DNA of 60,885 bases from Cristatella mucedo (Eukaryota; Bryozoa; Phylactolaemata; Cristatellidae). Under the pieces are notes generated by a model. That model did not search any database. It worked only from the letters and a program-made list of their open reading frames with translations, and was not told where the DNA came from. Made by a program: the position numbers and the translations under genes. The DNA lies in the NCBI GenBank assembly GCA_009760855.2, contig WPIO01000286.1:64001-124885 (forward strand), read 5' to 3'. Within the stretch, counting starts at the first letter, position 1. Each line of letters starts with the position of its first letter. Positions 32,430-46,639 of this stretch are shown in pieces.

Positions 32430-33973
32430 TGTTACTAAAATAATGGCATTATTTTTGATGATATTGATGCAGTTGGAAACAGAATTACATATTTTGCATA
32501 TCCAGTAATGTAATAATAATGCACTTGATAAAACGCCCTAAGAGAATTAATCTCTCTCTAGGCGCTTTACATTTGCTGCACAGGGAAATGCCATTGAATG
32601 GTGAGTAAAATCCTGCTTGATAAACAAACAAAATGAATAACATGGTTAGGGGTGACATGCACAGGGGATGTTCTGACGAAGGTCGGGAGGGAGTTCCAGG
32701 CTTTGGGAGCATACAAACTAAATGCACGGTCTCCAAAGGATTTGAGGTTTGTACGGCGTATTTGTAGACTTTTGGATTCCAAAATGCGGGTGGTACGATG
32801 TTTGGCCTGATGGGGTAGTATATCTGAGAGATAGGCTGGAGCCAAAGAATGAAGGGACCGAAAAGTGAGCGAAAAAAAAAACGTTGAAGTCAATCCGTTG
32901 CTTGACTGGTAGCCAGTGCCAGTCGGCGAGAAGTGGAGTAATGTGGCAACTGCGACGCTCACGACAGACAAGCCTAGCTGCAGATTTTTGCACCAGCTGC
33001 AATCGCCTGATCGCACATGCTGGTAGGCCAGTAAGCAGTGAGTTGCAGAAGTCCAGACGGGATGTCACGAATGCATGGACCAACTTGGACGTGGTATCCT
33101 TATCTAAACAAGCCTGAATTTTAGCAATATTATGCAGCTGAAAATAGGCAGATTTGACTGTGGAGCTGATATGGTCGTCTAACGAGAGGCCCCTTTGGAA
33201 TATGGTAAATGTAGTAAACGATGGAGACGCAATAGGATTCGATTAAGCTCTCAATTCAAACTTTTTGAATACTGTAGCGCCAATGTTATAGGAGAGATAG
33301 CTTCAGTTTCTAATTTATCAAATTTACTTCCAAAGACTGGTGCAAAACTTCTATCTCAACTGAATTGTAGAAATGTTAGTGGTATATCAGGAAATTCTGC
33401 TGATGGAACTACATATCAAGATTCTGGTACTTAAAAAGTAATAAACTATGGGCTACTAAAAAGTAAGACTCAAGTTTTCAATGGAAAATCAAATAGTACT
33501 CTTGACTTGGGACTCAATAGAATTACTTCTTTGAAAGATTCAGATATTATAACAAAACAGTTGATTTTTACAAACGCTCGTTTAGATATTTAAGACTTAC
33601 TACTTTTCCAAGTTGTATAACATTAGATGGATTTAATGTTAGTGTAAATGGAACTGGAACAGAAAGTTCTACTTCAAGAGCCACACCTATTGAAATGCCA
33701 GTGTTTGATCAAACTAGAAACATAATAGGTTATGCAACACTATTGAAAACTTTTATTCGTGGTCCAGTAAGTAACTTCGGAATGATACCTAGCGTGCTGT
33801 GGTCTCTTAATACTACTTGAACATTCTTAGATTAAACTAAGGATAACACTTATGGTGTCTCTGGTACTCTTGTTTTAGTAATAAATATTGATGGATCATG
33901 TAATTATATCATTAACAATTTCAGTGTTGCAAATAATGTAACTTACGTTGCTTTTCTTATTAGTATAATATAG
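32430..33973 (+). pseudogene. Virus-like relic, plus-strand structural-type gene interrupted by a LINE
   Basis: Plus-strand coding-like sequence runs up to the LINE inserted at about 32513 (GIIFDDIDAVGNRITYFAYP) and resumes after it at about 33203. Later pieces include IGEIASVSNLSNLLPKTGAK, NGKSNSTLDLGLNRITSLKD, TLDGFNVSVNGTGTESST and GYATLLKTFIRGPVSNFGMI, ending at TAG 33971-33973, two bases before the next ATG. Several stops and at least two frameshifts are present. Asn/Thr/Ser/Gly-rich beta-type sequence resembles a virion surface or fibre-base protein, but I cannot name a family. Confidence 0.4.
32513..33202 (-). mobile_element. LINE inserted into virus-like relic
   Basis: The minus-strand 3' tail is TAATAATAAT at 32513-32520. 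C-terminal ORF2 frames ([20 protein letters not shown]) extend to a 5' end near GGAATATG at 33202. GTAATGTA on the left and GTAAATGTA on the right are a plausible target-site duplication. Relic coding sequence flanks both sides in the same orientation. Confidence 0.85.
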
Positions 33974-33975
33974 AA

Positions 33976-34484
33976 ATGTCTCTTGGTTATCATAGGAAAG
34001 GGTCCAACTCAAAAAACTACATTCGTAAAACTGGTGATATTTTGAATGGATCTTTAAATATGAATAAAAAATTTAATAAAAAACCTTGGATCCTATTGAT
34101 TCTGGAGATGCTGTAAACAGGAAATATATTGATACCAACTTTGTTACAATCTCTAGAGGAACAACTGCTGATAGAGATATAGATATGAACAATCATAGAG
34201 TAATAGATCTTGCAAATCCTATCAATGCAAGTGATGCTGCTACAAAAGATTATGCTGATACAAAAATATCAAAAACAGGTGGAGTTGTTGATGGCATATT
34301 AACTGTAAATTGAACATTAAATATTGCTATTGCGGTGACACCGTCTTCAGCAACAAACATTGCAACTGTCGCATATATGGATGCTAAATTTTTTAAATAC
34401 AATAATGGATCAATGAATGGTCCTTTGGAAATTAAGTATTATCCAATTATTATACACAATGATCCAGTCAATTCTAATGATATA
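33976..34484 (+). pseudogene. Virus-like relic, fibre-like gene
   Basis: ATG at 33976 follows the upstream stop by two bases. The frame gives MSLGYHRKGSNSKNYIRKTG and then the repeat GDILNGSLNMN. After a frameshift near 34080 it continues with DSGDAVNRKYIDTNF, DIDMNNHRVIDLANP, DAATKDYADTKISK and, past a TGA, more of the same until a LINE tail at 34484. The G-x-L-N-M-N...I-x-x-L-x-x-P-x-x-x-x-D-A-A-x-K-x-Y recurrence is known to me from phage tail-fibre proteins and from fibre-like genes of Polinton- and adinto-like elements in invertebrates. The relic is truncated and broken; the assignment is from memory of motif style. Confidence 0.5.
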
Positions 34485-34612
34485 TAATAATAATAATACA
34501 CTTGATAAAGTGCCATTAGAGAACTTAATCTCTTTCTAGGCGCTTTACATTGGCTGCAAAGGGAAATGCAATTGAATGGTAAGTAAAATCACGCTTGAAA
34601 ACAAACACATTA
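34484..34612 (-). mobile_element. LINE 3' end, short
   Basis: TAATAATAATACACTTGATA begins the minus-strand tail. Hairpin and 3' UTR follow to about 34612, where similarity stops shortly before the (AT)n run. It truncates the fibre-like relic gene. Confidence 0.8.
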
Positions 34613-34638
34613 ATAATGAAATGAATATGAAATGAATA

Positions 34639-34639
<1 letters not shown>

Positions 34640-34726
<87 letters not shown>
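34640..34726. repeat. (AT)n microsatellite
   Basis: About 87 bp of AT dinucleotide, directly beside the LINE 3' fragment. Confidence 0.95.
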
Positions 34727-34728
<2 letters not shown>

Positions 34729-34739
34729 GCACCACTAAG

Positions 34740-37380
34740 CAATGCCATTACAAATATTGGTGAAACTCTGAAGACACCAATACAGAGTGTAAAGAAACAG
34801 CGGACCTACAGAAATGCCACTTACACATCAGAGCAGACATAAAATGTGGGTGTGAGCCCACACACTAACCAGGCATGTGTTCCCATACATAAAATATTCA
34901 TGCACACTACTGTGCACACAAGCATGTGGACAAAGAGCAGGTAGCAGGTCATGTGCATGCATAGTATTCATGGCATGGCACCACAATATGTGGCACACGT
35001 ATATAACACGACACCAGCTAGCAGCCTGACATACGTGCACACATAAAAACGCATACATGTGTTCCACAAAAATCGTTTAACCTTGCCAACCACATAAGTA
35101 CATACAAATGAACACAATCAATATAATTTGCTTGTATAGCACCCTAAAATAACTTCATATATCTATTCAGGTGCTTCTTGTATGCCATGGCGCTCAAGCC
35201 GACGACCATGAAATACATACCCATGACCACGGGCTTGGTGAGCACCTTAATTAACCACTGGGCTAAACCACTGCAGGAGCAGCAACACATACACACCGAT
35301 GCTCAGCACACCAAGCACTTCCATCACATTCATATAACTGCAAGTTAACACGGCTAACCCATGCACATCCAGGGTTATGGTGGTTTCACTTCATGACCTA
35401 TGTCGTGGGTTCAAAGGCTGCAGTGGGCAATTCTTTATTGACCACTGCCAGCAGGATTGAGAGCTGTAAAGGCTCAGCTGTAGCTACACAAATGATGCTG
35501 CTGACTCAGCCGACCTTAAAAAGCACAAACATACACACAAAAGCAAAAACACACAAGCACAAGCATCAGCAACTGCATTTGCCTCCACACCTCGAAATGT
35601 AGAGTAGCAAACATTAACAAATAAATGCTAAAGCTGCGAAATACAAGGCATCTATAAACTGAACAACTATTATCGCATGCACACACGGCTGCACACAAGC
35701 AATGCCATACCTGTATATGCAGACGCATGAGCACGTGGAAAACCAGCTGGCACACCAAAAACACGCAGGCACTACACATATGCATGTGCAGACACGAGTT
35801 TACTTACACACTAACACATGCACAAAGACGAGCAGATAGACATCTTACCGACGTTTCTAAAAACTCAACCACTCAAAAATATACACACAAGGACACCTGT
35901 ACGAATTCTTACTCATAAAAATGCAAGACAGACACGTATGTATATACACAACCAGAACCATATCACACAACTCAGCAGTAGGCCCACTTAAGCCATAGCT
36001 AGTGAATTGGTTCAGATAAGGCCCATACTCATAGGGATGTTGTAGCCAAGGCTGCTTCGGGTATTGTAATCAAATTGACTAATACCGTTGCATGATTTGA
36101 CGTGGACAAATTATGCACCTTGCTACACAACAACACAAACAGACACTGGCTCGAAGAAGAGTGCAGCACGTCGACCAGAGAAGTCGGCTCAGAACAACAT
36201 GACAGGTCGATGAAGACACGCCTGTCACAAACCGAAGTATGCATGCTGTTAGCATATGCTCAGCTGCATATGAAGATATGCCATGAGGAACAAAAGAGTA
36301 ACACGAGAGGAACTTCATATGAACTACCAGTGTCACTGCATGTTCGCTTGTTGTCGCTATTAACTGTGAGGTGGACCATAACATCCACAAAAACTGTATG
36401 CTAAAACGGAAAAGGTTTCAGTATGTAATAACGCAAGGCACAGACAACGATTTTGTACGGTCTCGGTTAGTGAGGGGCTGCAGATCAGCAGCAGCTCATG
36501 AATTCATTCGAATGACCTGTACTTGCAAATTTGTAAATCAAGCCAAACGCCCCGTGTAAGCAATCCATTCAAAGCATGACATGCTGAGTTTTTCTGCTGG
36601 CTAAAATAAAATAAACTGTGGCTGTGCGGTCGACGTCACGTCTAGGCGGCGCAGACGAGCGGCTGCAACATTTTTTAAGAGCAGGTCAAGTATCGATTAA
36701 GAACTGAAGCAGAGCTGCACAGATATTACAATATTTCCAAACTAAACTACATTAGTATACATCGCAAACCAACTCCTAATGATCATCTACCAACTGTGCA
36801 CAATAATGTGCATAAGAAATTATACACGAACAACAGTGATGAAATGTTCAAGCTGATGAGTGTGCCTCCACCTGCACTCAAGGAGACTCATTAACCAACA
36901 CACATAAACTCAACCATTCGCACACCGCAGAAAAAGATACACAAACACATGCAAATATACACAAAAAAAGACTTCACATAAGCAAGCATACGCCGTCAGT
37001 TTCAGATACGCGATATGTAGCTTGTTATTGGTTGACGACTAGCTATCCTCGAAGTCAAATTACGAATCTCGAATGGTAGAAAGAATAAATATGTTTAGAA
37101 TGGCACAGGCAGCTCGCTAAGCGAACTGCACCCGTAGTCAACCTTCAAAATCATCGACGATAAAAGGTTTTCCACAGTAATCCGTCAATGTCATTTAACT
37201 CTTATGTGACGTCATTCCATATTTCGCATACCTAACGCTCGGCTAGCGTCGCAACTAGTAAAACTCAAGAGGTCATACGAATGGCCAGCGAGCTCCCAAA
37301 TAACCCTCGCTCCTAAGGCAAGCATTTTGAACAGATTTTCGGCGGATTGTTACGTACAATAGGACCTACTACTTCTGCCT
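34740..37380. other. Region without a recognised gene; CA/AC-biased
   Basis: Much of 34830-36000 and 36880-36990 is rich in ACACA and CATGCA-type words and holds only short frames on both strands. A minus-strand SINE lies at 35125-35280. A CRE-like TGACGTCA occurs at 37207-37214. No splice-supported frame was found. Confidence 0.4.
35125..35280 (-). mobile_element. SINE, minus strand
   Basis: In minus sense: CCCAGTGGTTAATTAAGGTG, GGTCGTCGGCTTGAGCGCC and GAAGCACCTGAATAGATA-like sequence, then AGTTATTTTAGGGTGCTATA and an AT-rich tail. Decayed member of the window's SINE family. Confidence 0.6.
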
Positions 37381-39350
37381 TGTAAAGTGCGCAAGCCACA
37401 ACGGAGGGGGAAGCGAATGGAAGTACGGAATTCAGCCCACCTAATAACATCGAATAAAAATTATCCTCTGCAAGCTACAAAGCCTGATAACGCACGTGTC
37501 TTACAAAGCATTGCTCCTTACGCATCGCATTCGTTATTGACGATTGAAGGCTATACAACCATCCACGCTCTGAATTCGCGCCATAACACGCGCAGTCTGC
37601 TAGCCCGGAAGACGAAGCCTAAAGCAAGGCGAAGGTCGAACGGTAGGCTGTCGATACGAGCGGCGTCAGTTTTACGAAAACAGCGCATCCTAAATTGTGC
37701 ATGCCCTTTAGGATGTAATAACGCATTATAATAGTAATTACAGTTTATCTATTATTAGAAACCGTGCAGTTATGAATAAAATCAACACAGGTGTGATCGG
37801 GGGAAGGAGAAGCTAGTTTGAGATGTACCAGCAGACCAATCAAAAGCTCGGAGTTGAACGCGCATGCATACGTCACGACTGCAGTAATTGTGGCTCCTGT
37901 TAGTAGGCTCGAGTTATTCAGAGCAAGAGTCTGAACACAGATAATCATTTATTTAAACAGGCTTCAGACTTTTCTACACAGAACGTGCCGTGCGTCGGTT
38001 CATGTAATGAACTCTTCCTAGTTTGAAGCTCCGACAGCACATGGGCGACTAAGGGGGACCGAAGTGGCCGACAGCCTTGTACTTGGGCTTGTACTATGGT
38101 CCCGACCTCGTAAGCGGACCGCTTCAGCACCTCAAAATACGAGCAGCTATCTTAGTAGCAGACAGGATACAACTGCGAAATCTAAATTTCACTTAGCTGT
38201 TCATCGCCGTAGATTCGAATCTCGCGCTCTCGAAGCGTAGTCTCGCATTGACTATGGAAGCTGCAGCCCTGAGCTCTGGCAGTCTGAACTCCGCATGACC
38301 TCGCGCGTAGCTGCTAATTCTACTTAAGCACGTTAGTAGGTGCACATCCTGACCACATCGTCTGCATCAAACTCCATTCTAAAGAATTGTTTTCCAAAAA
38401 AGTCGGGCTCGGTGAAACCGAGCCACTCAGAGCGTGCCGTCCTCTGATTTGCCATCCGATCCCCTAAATATACAATTAAACGAACAATAATAATAATAAT
38501 ATGATATTTGTAACGTTGTATATGTCTTACTTTTTCCTATGTTGTCTCAAATTTGCATAGCACGATTGTAATGGTGACTGAAGGCGTGCTATTTCAATTC
38601 CAGATGACTCTAGTATCGTTAAACCGTATTGTGAGGGTCTTAAACGGGTTTTCCATGCTTTAACTACAAAATTTGTGATTTATAAATAAAGAACCATAGT
38701 TGGTGAAAATTTTCTAATCGCGGTAGAGTATCAAACTGATTAACCGCGATAAACGAGGGACAACTGCACACCCTCAACCCATAAGGGACAACTTAATTAG
38801 CGATATATGTAAGTACAGTCGTAACAGCACACATGACTTTGATCTTCTCTACAACTTTGCCATATGCTTTATTTTTTCCCTTTCTATCCTTCTCATATTT
38901 GTCTACATTGATGACTGAAGCCGCTAGCTCAACTTTAGCTGCTTTTTGGCTGGCTGCACTGCCGACCTATCTCTTTTCTACCAGCCTCGAACTTTACACG
39001 CTTCGCGCGAAAATCAGTTTGTCATCAATGTTTTGTGGATCGGTAGGTTAAATACCCTAACTAAAAAGACATTCGGCGTCGGCAAGGAGGAAATTAGACG
39101 GTGTTAACGCCGCATTACTCTTAGCAGCACGCAAGTGCTGATAGGATCTGCTGACTGCGGCCAAAATCACTAGATATCTGCCCAAAGTCCACAGTGTCCT
39201 AGCACATCAAGAAGATGTCACACCTTCTATTCGACGGATGACATAAGTAAATGCAATCCAAATGATGCTGGCCACAGAAGGGGTATAACTCAAAACAAAA
39301 TGTGCTGCTAGCAGATGGTTGAAGCATTAATATCGCGAAGCACTTACACG
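37381..39350. other. Region without a convincing gene
   Basis: A plus frame of 114 codons (37387-37731) is Arg/Lys/Ser-rich and ends LNCACPLGCNNAL. It lacks a recognisable domain and I do not call it. (AAT)n occurs near 38488. The rest has short frames only. Confidence 0.35.
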
Positions 39351-39354
39351 ACGT

Positions 39355-39590
39355 ACCTATTTATGACAGCACTTAGTGGATCCACGTGATTCGTCGTTAG
39401 CGTGCTTATGAGTGCTGACACTGCGCATGCAACCGCCAACCATATCTGCATACTGATCTTGTGCATATTACCCCTACCACGTTGTTCATGTTGTCCTTGA
39501 GCATGCCACCACTAAATATTCGATCGTGATTTCTTTGCAGCAAATAAAAAGTGCCTGGAAAGAGGCTGAGTACTCTGCCGGCCATCAGTA
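39355..39590 (+). mobile_element. LINE 3' fragment
   Basis: GACAGCACTTAGTGGATCCA onwards follows the LINE C-terminal and 3' UTR order (CTTATGAGTGCTGACACTG, TTTGCAGCAAATAAAAAGTG) to a degraded hairpin. No (ATT)n tail remains. Confidence 0.65.
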
Positions 39591-39769
39591 ATGAAGTTAT
39601 CCGATTGCTAAAGGAGCATTTAAAAAAAATACAATTGTTTCAGAAGCCGGCAAAGATCAATCGACTGTACTCGCAAGAGGGCATGTGCGGCAAACATTTC
39701 GGCCGGCAGTTAATGCACAGTTCTTCTGTAGTGTTGGCTGCTCAGAGTGGAGTTTGAACAGGATACGAA

Positions 39770-40150
39770 AAGCCCGACGCGAGCGTGCGCCCATGTTCGC
39801 ACGTCAAGCGCCGCTATTTGCTAGTCCTAACTGGCTGCTACGTCATTAGGCCGGTGACGAGCAGGCGGCTGGGGGTGGGGGGTAAACGTGGTTAGCCTAT
39901 GGGACCGCGGCGATTTGACGTCACGTTAAGGAGCGGTAAGACCACGTGACCCCGCTGCGTCGGCTTTCTGCACGCCGTTTACCGGACATTTAGAGGTAGC
40001 GCGCCATTAATTGCAGACATGCCTTGCCGTGTGCCAAAGGAGTGGATTAGGTGAGCGACGCCGAGTCAATTGTCAGCCTGGGGTGGCTTTTGGAGTCCTA
40101 ACTAGAATGTAGCCCTACTCAAGCAGACGACGTCATTACCGTAAGTATTC
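39770..40150 (+). promoter_or_regulatory. CpG-rich promoter-like patch with a possible first exon
   Basis: CpG density is clearly above the surroundings. A full CRE TGACGTCA lies at 39916-39923 and an E-box CACGTG at 39943-39948, with further ACGTCA half sites near 39839 and 40127. At 40019 an ATG opens MPCRVPKEWIR, which runs into AG|GTGAGC (donor GT at 40051), a plausible short first coding exon. No downstream exon was found, so direction and gene remain unproven. Confidence 0.35.
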
Positions 40151-40475
40151 GTTATTGGAGACGAACTTTAAGCGCCTAGGTGGAGGTAGCAGGGACGCGA
40201 AGGCTTGCGTATGCTGCTTAGCGGTAATTTTGCGTGTTGCGCCAGCTCCTAGCATCAGAAAGTTTTGTGCAAAATGTTACCGCTTTCTGGCGCCATGAAT
40301 AGAACATGCATTCCTTACTCAGAGCGGCGCCTTTCTGCTAGATTATATATATGCTATCTTTTGACAGTGCCGAACACGTTAGGCCGACGTACAGCCGCTC
40401 TTGAGCCAAGAACAACTTTCTCGTCGCCGCGCCATGTGAGCGCTGCTTCTAAAAGCGAATGTTGACAGTTTAGCA

Positions 40476-40610
40476 GGCTTGGTCCGGCGGATAAGGTGCT
40501 CGCCCCGATTATGGTGTGCCTGAGGTCGTGGGCTGAGCCCCGAGGCATATGTGAAGCGTCTGAATAGAGATTCTCGTGGGCGCTGTACAAATGAAGTATA
40601 TTATTATTAT
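40476..40610 (+). mobile_element. SINE
   Basis: TTGGTCCGGCGGATAAGGTG (A box), GAGGTCGTGGGCTGAGCCCC (B-box region), GGCATATGTGAAGCGTCTGA, a shortened hairpin and a TATTATTATTATTG tail. Same family as 11232, fairly well kept. Confidence 0.75.
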
Positions 40611-40867
40611 TGTGGAGTTCGTACTAAACCTTCGTTTCTGACTTCTAACGCCGGTGTCGCGAGACCTTTATTTTGCCACCCCACAATTTTCGTCTCGAGT
40701 CGGTAACATGAGCAAGTACTGTCAGAGGGAACTTGTGCTGAGAGGGACCCTCGCAGAAACGCAGCAATTAACGCAGACACGCAGCAATTAACGTGCATGC
40801 CTTTGTTTTCCGGGCGAAATGGGCTCCATTGTCCCTTGATTAAGCTATTAACTTACCGTATAAACTT

Positions 40868-41254
40868 ATGCTGTTCTTAATATTCTTGGTTACCCATACA
40901 GTTGTCCTATTCTCCCTGGCTAACTGTCGAGCTGTTGAAATTGGTTGTACTGTTCTGAGCTCAGGTGACTCTTTCCCCAATAGTAGTGCAATGCTTTTGT
41001 GTTCGGTGCTCTGCTTCCGGATCTTCCTTCACAGTTTGGTATGTCAGCAGTGTAGCTGCAAACCTATGCCCAGTTGTCGAGAAGTAGGTGATAGAAAAGG
41101 CTACCGAGCTTACCAGTATTCTCTGCTGTACCTTGCCTGTATTGCCCATTTTATCAGCTTCCCCCACCTGGTCAGGCTCCAGACAGTTGACGTGTACTAT
41201 CGCTCTGCCTATCCTGTCACGACTCCAGTTAACTTGCCTTCCGTGTCTCTGTGA
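40868..41254 (+). CDS. Hypothetical 128-codon frame with signal-peptide-like start
   Basis: The frame opens with MLFLIFLVTHTVVLFSLANC, a hydrophobic leader ending near a small-residue site, followed by a Cys-rich part (QQCSCKPMPSCREVG) and a second hydrophobic segment. If real, it could be a small secreted or membrane protein. No homologue is recognised and there is no intron, UTR or poly(A) support beyond the open frame. A 103-codon frame lies opposite on the minus strand, so the sequence may simply be stop-poor. Treat as weak. Confidence 0.2.
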   Translation: MLFLIFLVTHTVVLFSLANCRAVEIGCTVLSSGDSFPNSSAMLLCSVLCFRIFLHSLVCQQCSCKPMPSCREVGDRKGYRAYQYSLLYLACIAHFISFPHLVRLQTVDVYYRSAYPVTTPVNLPSVSL

Positions 41255-41299
41255 GCTATTTGTTCTCACCATTCCCTGAATCAGTTCTTGTTATTTACA

Positions 41300-41687
41300 A
41301 GTGAGCCTACTAAAGGTTGCTCCCAGGCTCTCTTGTGTTTGTGCATGTTTGCCTTATAGTTATACTTGTGTAGCTGTGCATGTTTTACTAAGCATTAAGA
41401 CATGTGTGTTATTAATCCCCGTTTGACACTTTTGTCCAACAACGAGTCGTAAAGCCCTATAAAGGGAATTTGCTTCGTAAAAGGTGCTATACCAACAAGT
41501 ATAGTATTTGATATTGTGGTTAAAAACATAAAACCAAGGCTGGAAAATTGGTCTAGAATTATACTTACATGGCATCTAAATTTAAGTCAAAGGACATTGC
41601 CGCCCATAAAGTTTGAATGATTGCTCAGCCAGTTCTTTGCAAAGCTTGTGCTAGTGCCAAGTATGAAGTGCTGGGCTGAATCTGAGA
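41300..41687. other. No feature recognised
   Basis: Unique-looking AT-rich flank of the CAG array, with short frames only. Confidence 0.35.
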
Positions 41688-41712
41688 GGCAGCAGTTGCA
41701 ACAATAAAAGCT

Positions 41713-42209
41713 GAGAGGTAACAGCAGCAGCAGCTGAGATGCAGCAGCAGCAGCTGAGATGCAGCAGCAGCAGCTGAGATGCAGCAGCAGCAGCAGCAGC
41801 TGAGATGCAGCAGCAGCAGCTGAGATGCAGCAGCAGCAGCTGAGATGCAGCAGCAGCAGCTGAGATGCAGCAGCAGCAGCTGAGATGCAGCAGCAGCAGC
41901 TGAGATGCAGCAGCAGCAGCTGAGATGCAGCAGCAGCAGCTGAGATGCAGCAGCAGCAGCTGAGATGCAGCAGCAGCAGCAGTGAGACAGCAGCAGCAGC
42001 AGTGAGACAGCAGCTGAGATGCAGCAGCAGCAGCTGAGATGCAGCAGCAGCAGCTGAGATGCAGCAGCAGCAGCTGAGATGCAGCAGCAGCAGCTGAGAT
42101 GCAGCAGCAGCAGCAGTGAGACAGCAGCTGAGAGTCAGCAGCAGCAGCTGAGAGCAGCAGCAGCAGCTGAGATGCAGCAGCAGCAGCTGAGATGCAGCAG
42201 CAGCAGCTG

Positions 42210-42210
<1 letters not shown>
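41713..42210 (+). repeat. CAG array zone 1: 20-bp unit
   Basis: The repeating unit is GCAGCAGCAGCAGCTGAGAT, about 20 copies, with occasional variants carrying extra CAGs or AGTGAGACAGC. Confidence 0.9.
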
Positions 42211-43130
<920 letters not shown>

Positions 43131-43387
43131 CTGAAAGCCAGCAAAAGCAGCAGCTGAAAGGCTGCAGCAGCAGCTCGGAGAGGCAGGCAGCAGCAGCTGA
43201 ACGGCAGGCAGCAGCAGCTCGGAGAGGCAGGCAGCAGCAGCTCGGAGAGGCAGGCAGCAGCAGCTGAACGGCAGGCAGCAGCAGCTGAACGGCAGGCAGC
43301 AGCAGCTGAACGGCAGGCAGCAGCAGCTGAACGGCAGGCAGCAGCAGCTGAACGGCAGCAGCAGCAGCAGCAGCAGCAGCAGCCGCC

Positions 43388-43423
<36 letters not shown>

Positions 43424-43493
43424 CAGCAGCAGCAGCAGCAGCAGGAAGCAGCAGCAGCAGCAGCAGCAGCAGGCAGCAGCAGCAGCAGCAGCA

Positions 43494-43526
<33 letters not shown>

Positions 43527-43757
43527 CAGCAGCAGCAGCTGAACGGCAGCAGCAGCAGCAGCTAGGAGCAGCAGCAGCAGCAGCAGCAGCAGGCAGCAGC
43601 AGCAGCAGGCGGCGGCGGCAGCAGCAGCAGCAGGCAGCAGCAGCAGCAGCAGCAGCAGGCAGCAGCAGCAGCAGGCAGCAGCAGCTGCACGGCAGGCAGC
43701 AGCAGCTGAACGGCAGGCAGCAGCAGCTGAACGGCAGGCAGCAGCAGCTGAACGGCA

Positions 43758-43811
<54 letters not shown>

Positions 43812-44598
43812 CAGGCAGAAGCAGCAGCAGCAGAAGCGGCAGGCAGCAGCAGCTGAACGGCAGGCAGCAGCAGCTGAACGGCAGGCAGCAGCAGCTGAAC
43901 GGCAGGCAGCAGCAGCTGAACGGCAGGCAGCAGCAGCAGGCAGCAGCAGCAGCGGAGAGGCAGGCAGCAGCAGCTGAACGGCAGGCAGCAGCAGCTGAAC
44001 GGCAGGCAGCAGCAGCTGAACGGCAGGCAGCAGCAGCTGAACGGCAGGCAGCAGCAGCTGAACGGCAGGCAGCAGCAGCTGAACGGCAGGCAGCAGCAGC
44101 TGAACGGCAGGCAGCAGCAGCTGGGAGAGGCAGCAGCAGCTGAACGGCAGGCAGCAGCAGCTGGGAGAGGCAGGCAGCAGCAGCTGAACGGCAGGCAGCA
44201 GCAGCTGGAGAGGCAGGCAGCAGCAGCTAGGCGAGGCAGCAGCAGCTAGGCGAGGCAGCAGCAGCTAGGCGAGGCAGCAGCAGCTAGGCGAGGCAGCAGC
44301 AGCTAGGCGAGGCAGCAGCAGCTAGGCGAGGCAGCAGCAGCAGCAGCAGCAGCAACTGGCAGGCAGCAGCAGCGGCAGCAGCAGCAGCAGCTGCAGCAGG
44401 CAGCAGCAGCAGCTGAACGGCAGGCAGCAGCAGCTGCAGGCAGCAGCGGCAGGCAGCAGCAGCTGAACGGCAGGCAGCAGCAGCTGAACGGCAGGCAGCA
44501 GCAGCTGAACGGCAGGCAGCAGCAGCTGAACGGCAGGCAGCAGCAGCTGAACGGCAGGCAGCAGCAGCTGAACGGCAGGCAGCAGCAGCTGAACGGCA

Positions 44599-44634
<36 letters not shown>

Positions 44635-44640
44635 CAGCAG
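43131..44640 (+). repeat. CAG array zone 3: 21-bp and 19-bp units
   Basis: The dominant unit is GGCAGCAGCAGCTGAACGGCA with 21-bp spacing. A block at about 44225-44335 uses the 19-bp unit GGCAGCAGCAGCTAGGCGA in tandem. Pure CAG stretches are interspersed. Confidence 0.9.
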
Positions 44641-46215
<1,575 letters not shown>

Positions 46216-46228
46216 CAGCAGAATGGAT

Positions 46229-46285
46229 ATATATATATATATATATATTATATGTATATATATATTATATATATATATATATATA

Positions 46286-46338
<53 letters not shown>
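46229..46338. repeat. (TA)n microsatellite inside decayed CAG flank
   Basis: About 110 bp of TA with a few GTA interruptions, inserted between AGGCAGCAGAATGGA and resumed decayed CAG-type sequence. Confidence 0.95.
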
Positions 46339-46341
<3 letters not shown>

Positions 46342-46639
46342 TATGGATATAAAGATATGCAGCAGATTAGCTGCAGCTGAGAGAGGCAGCAGCAGCAGCT
46401 TAAAGGTAGCAGCAGTAGCTGAGAGAGGCAGTCTCAGAAGCAGTAGCTGAGAGAGGCAGTCTCACCAGCAGTGGCTGAGAGAGGCAGTCTCAGCAGCAGC
46501 AGCTGAGAGGTAGCTGCAGTAGCAGCAGCTGTGAGGTAGCAGCAGTAGCAGCAGCTGAGAGGTAGCAGCAGTAGCAGCAACTGACAGGTAGCAGCAGCAG
46601 CAGCACCTGAGAGAGGCAGCAGATTAGCTGCAGCTGAGA

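Noticed and set aside
34545-34748. Frame containing an Ile-Tyr repeat
   Set aside because: It is the (AT)n microsatellite read in frame beside a LINE tail.
37387-37731. 114-codon basic frame as a gene
   Set aside because: No recognisable domain; basic composition follows local base bias.
40961-41272. 103-codon minus frame opposite the signal-peptide-like frame
   Set aside because: No features of its own; probably a shadow or chance frame.
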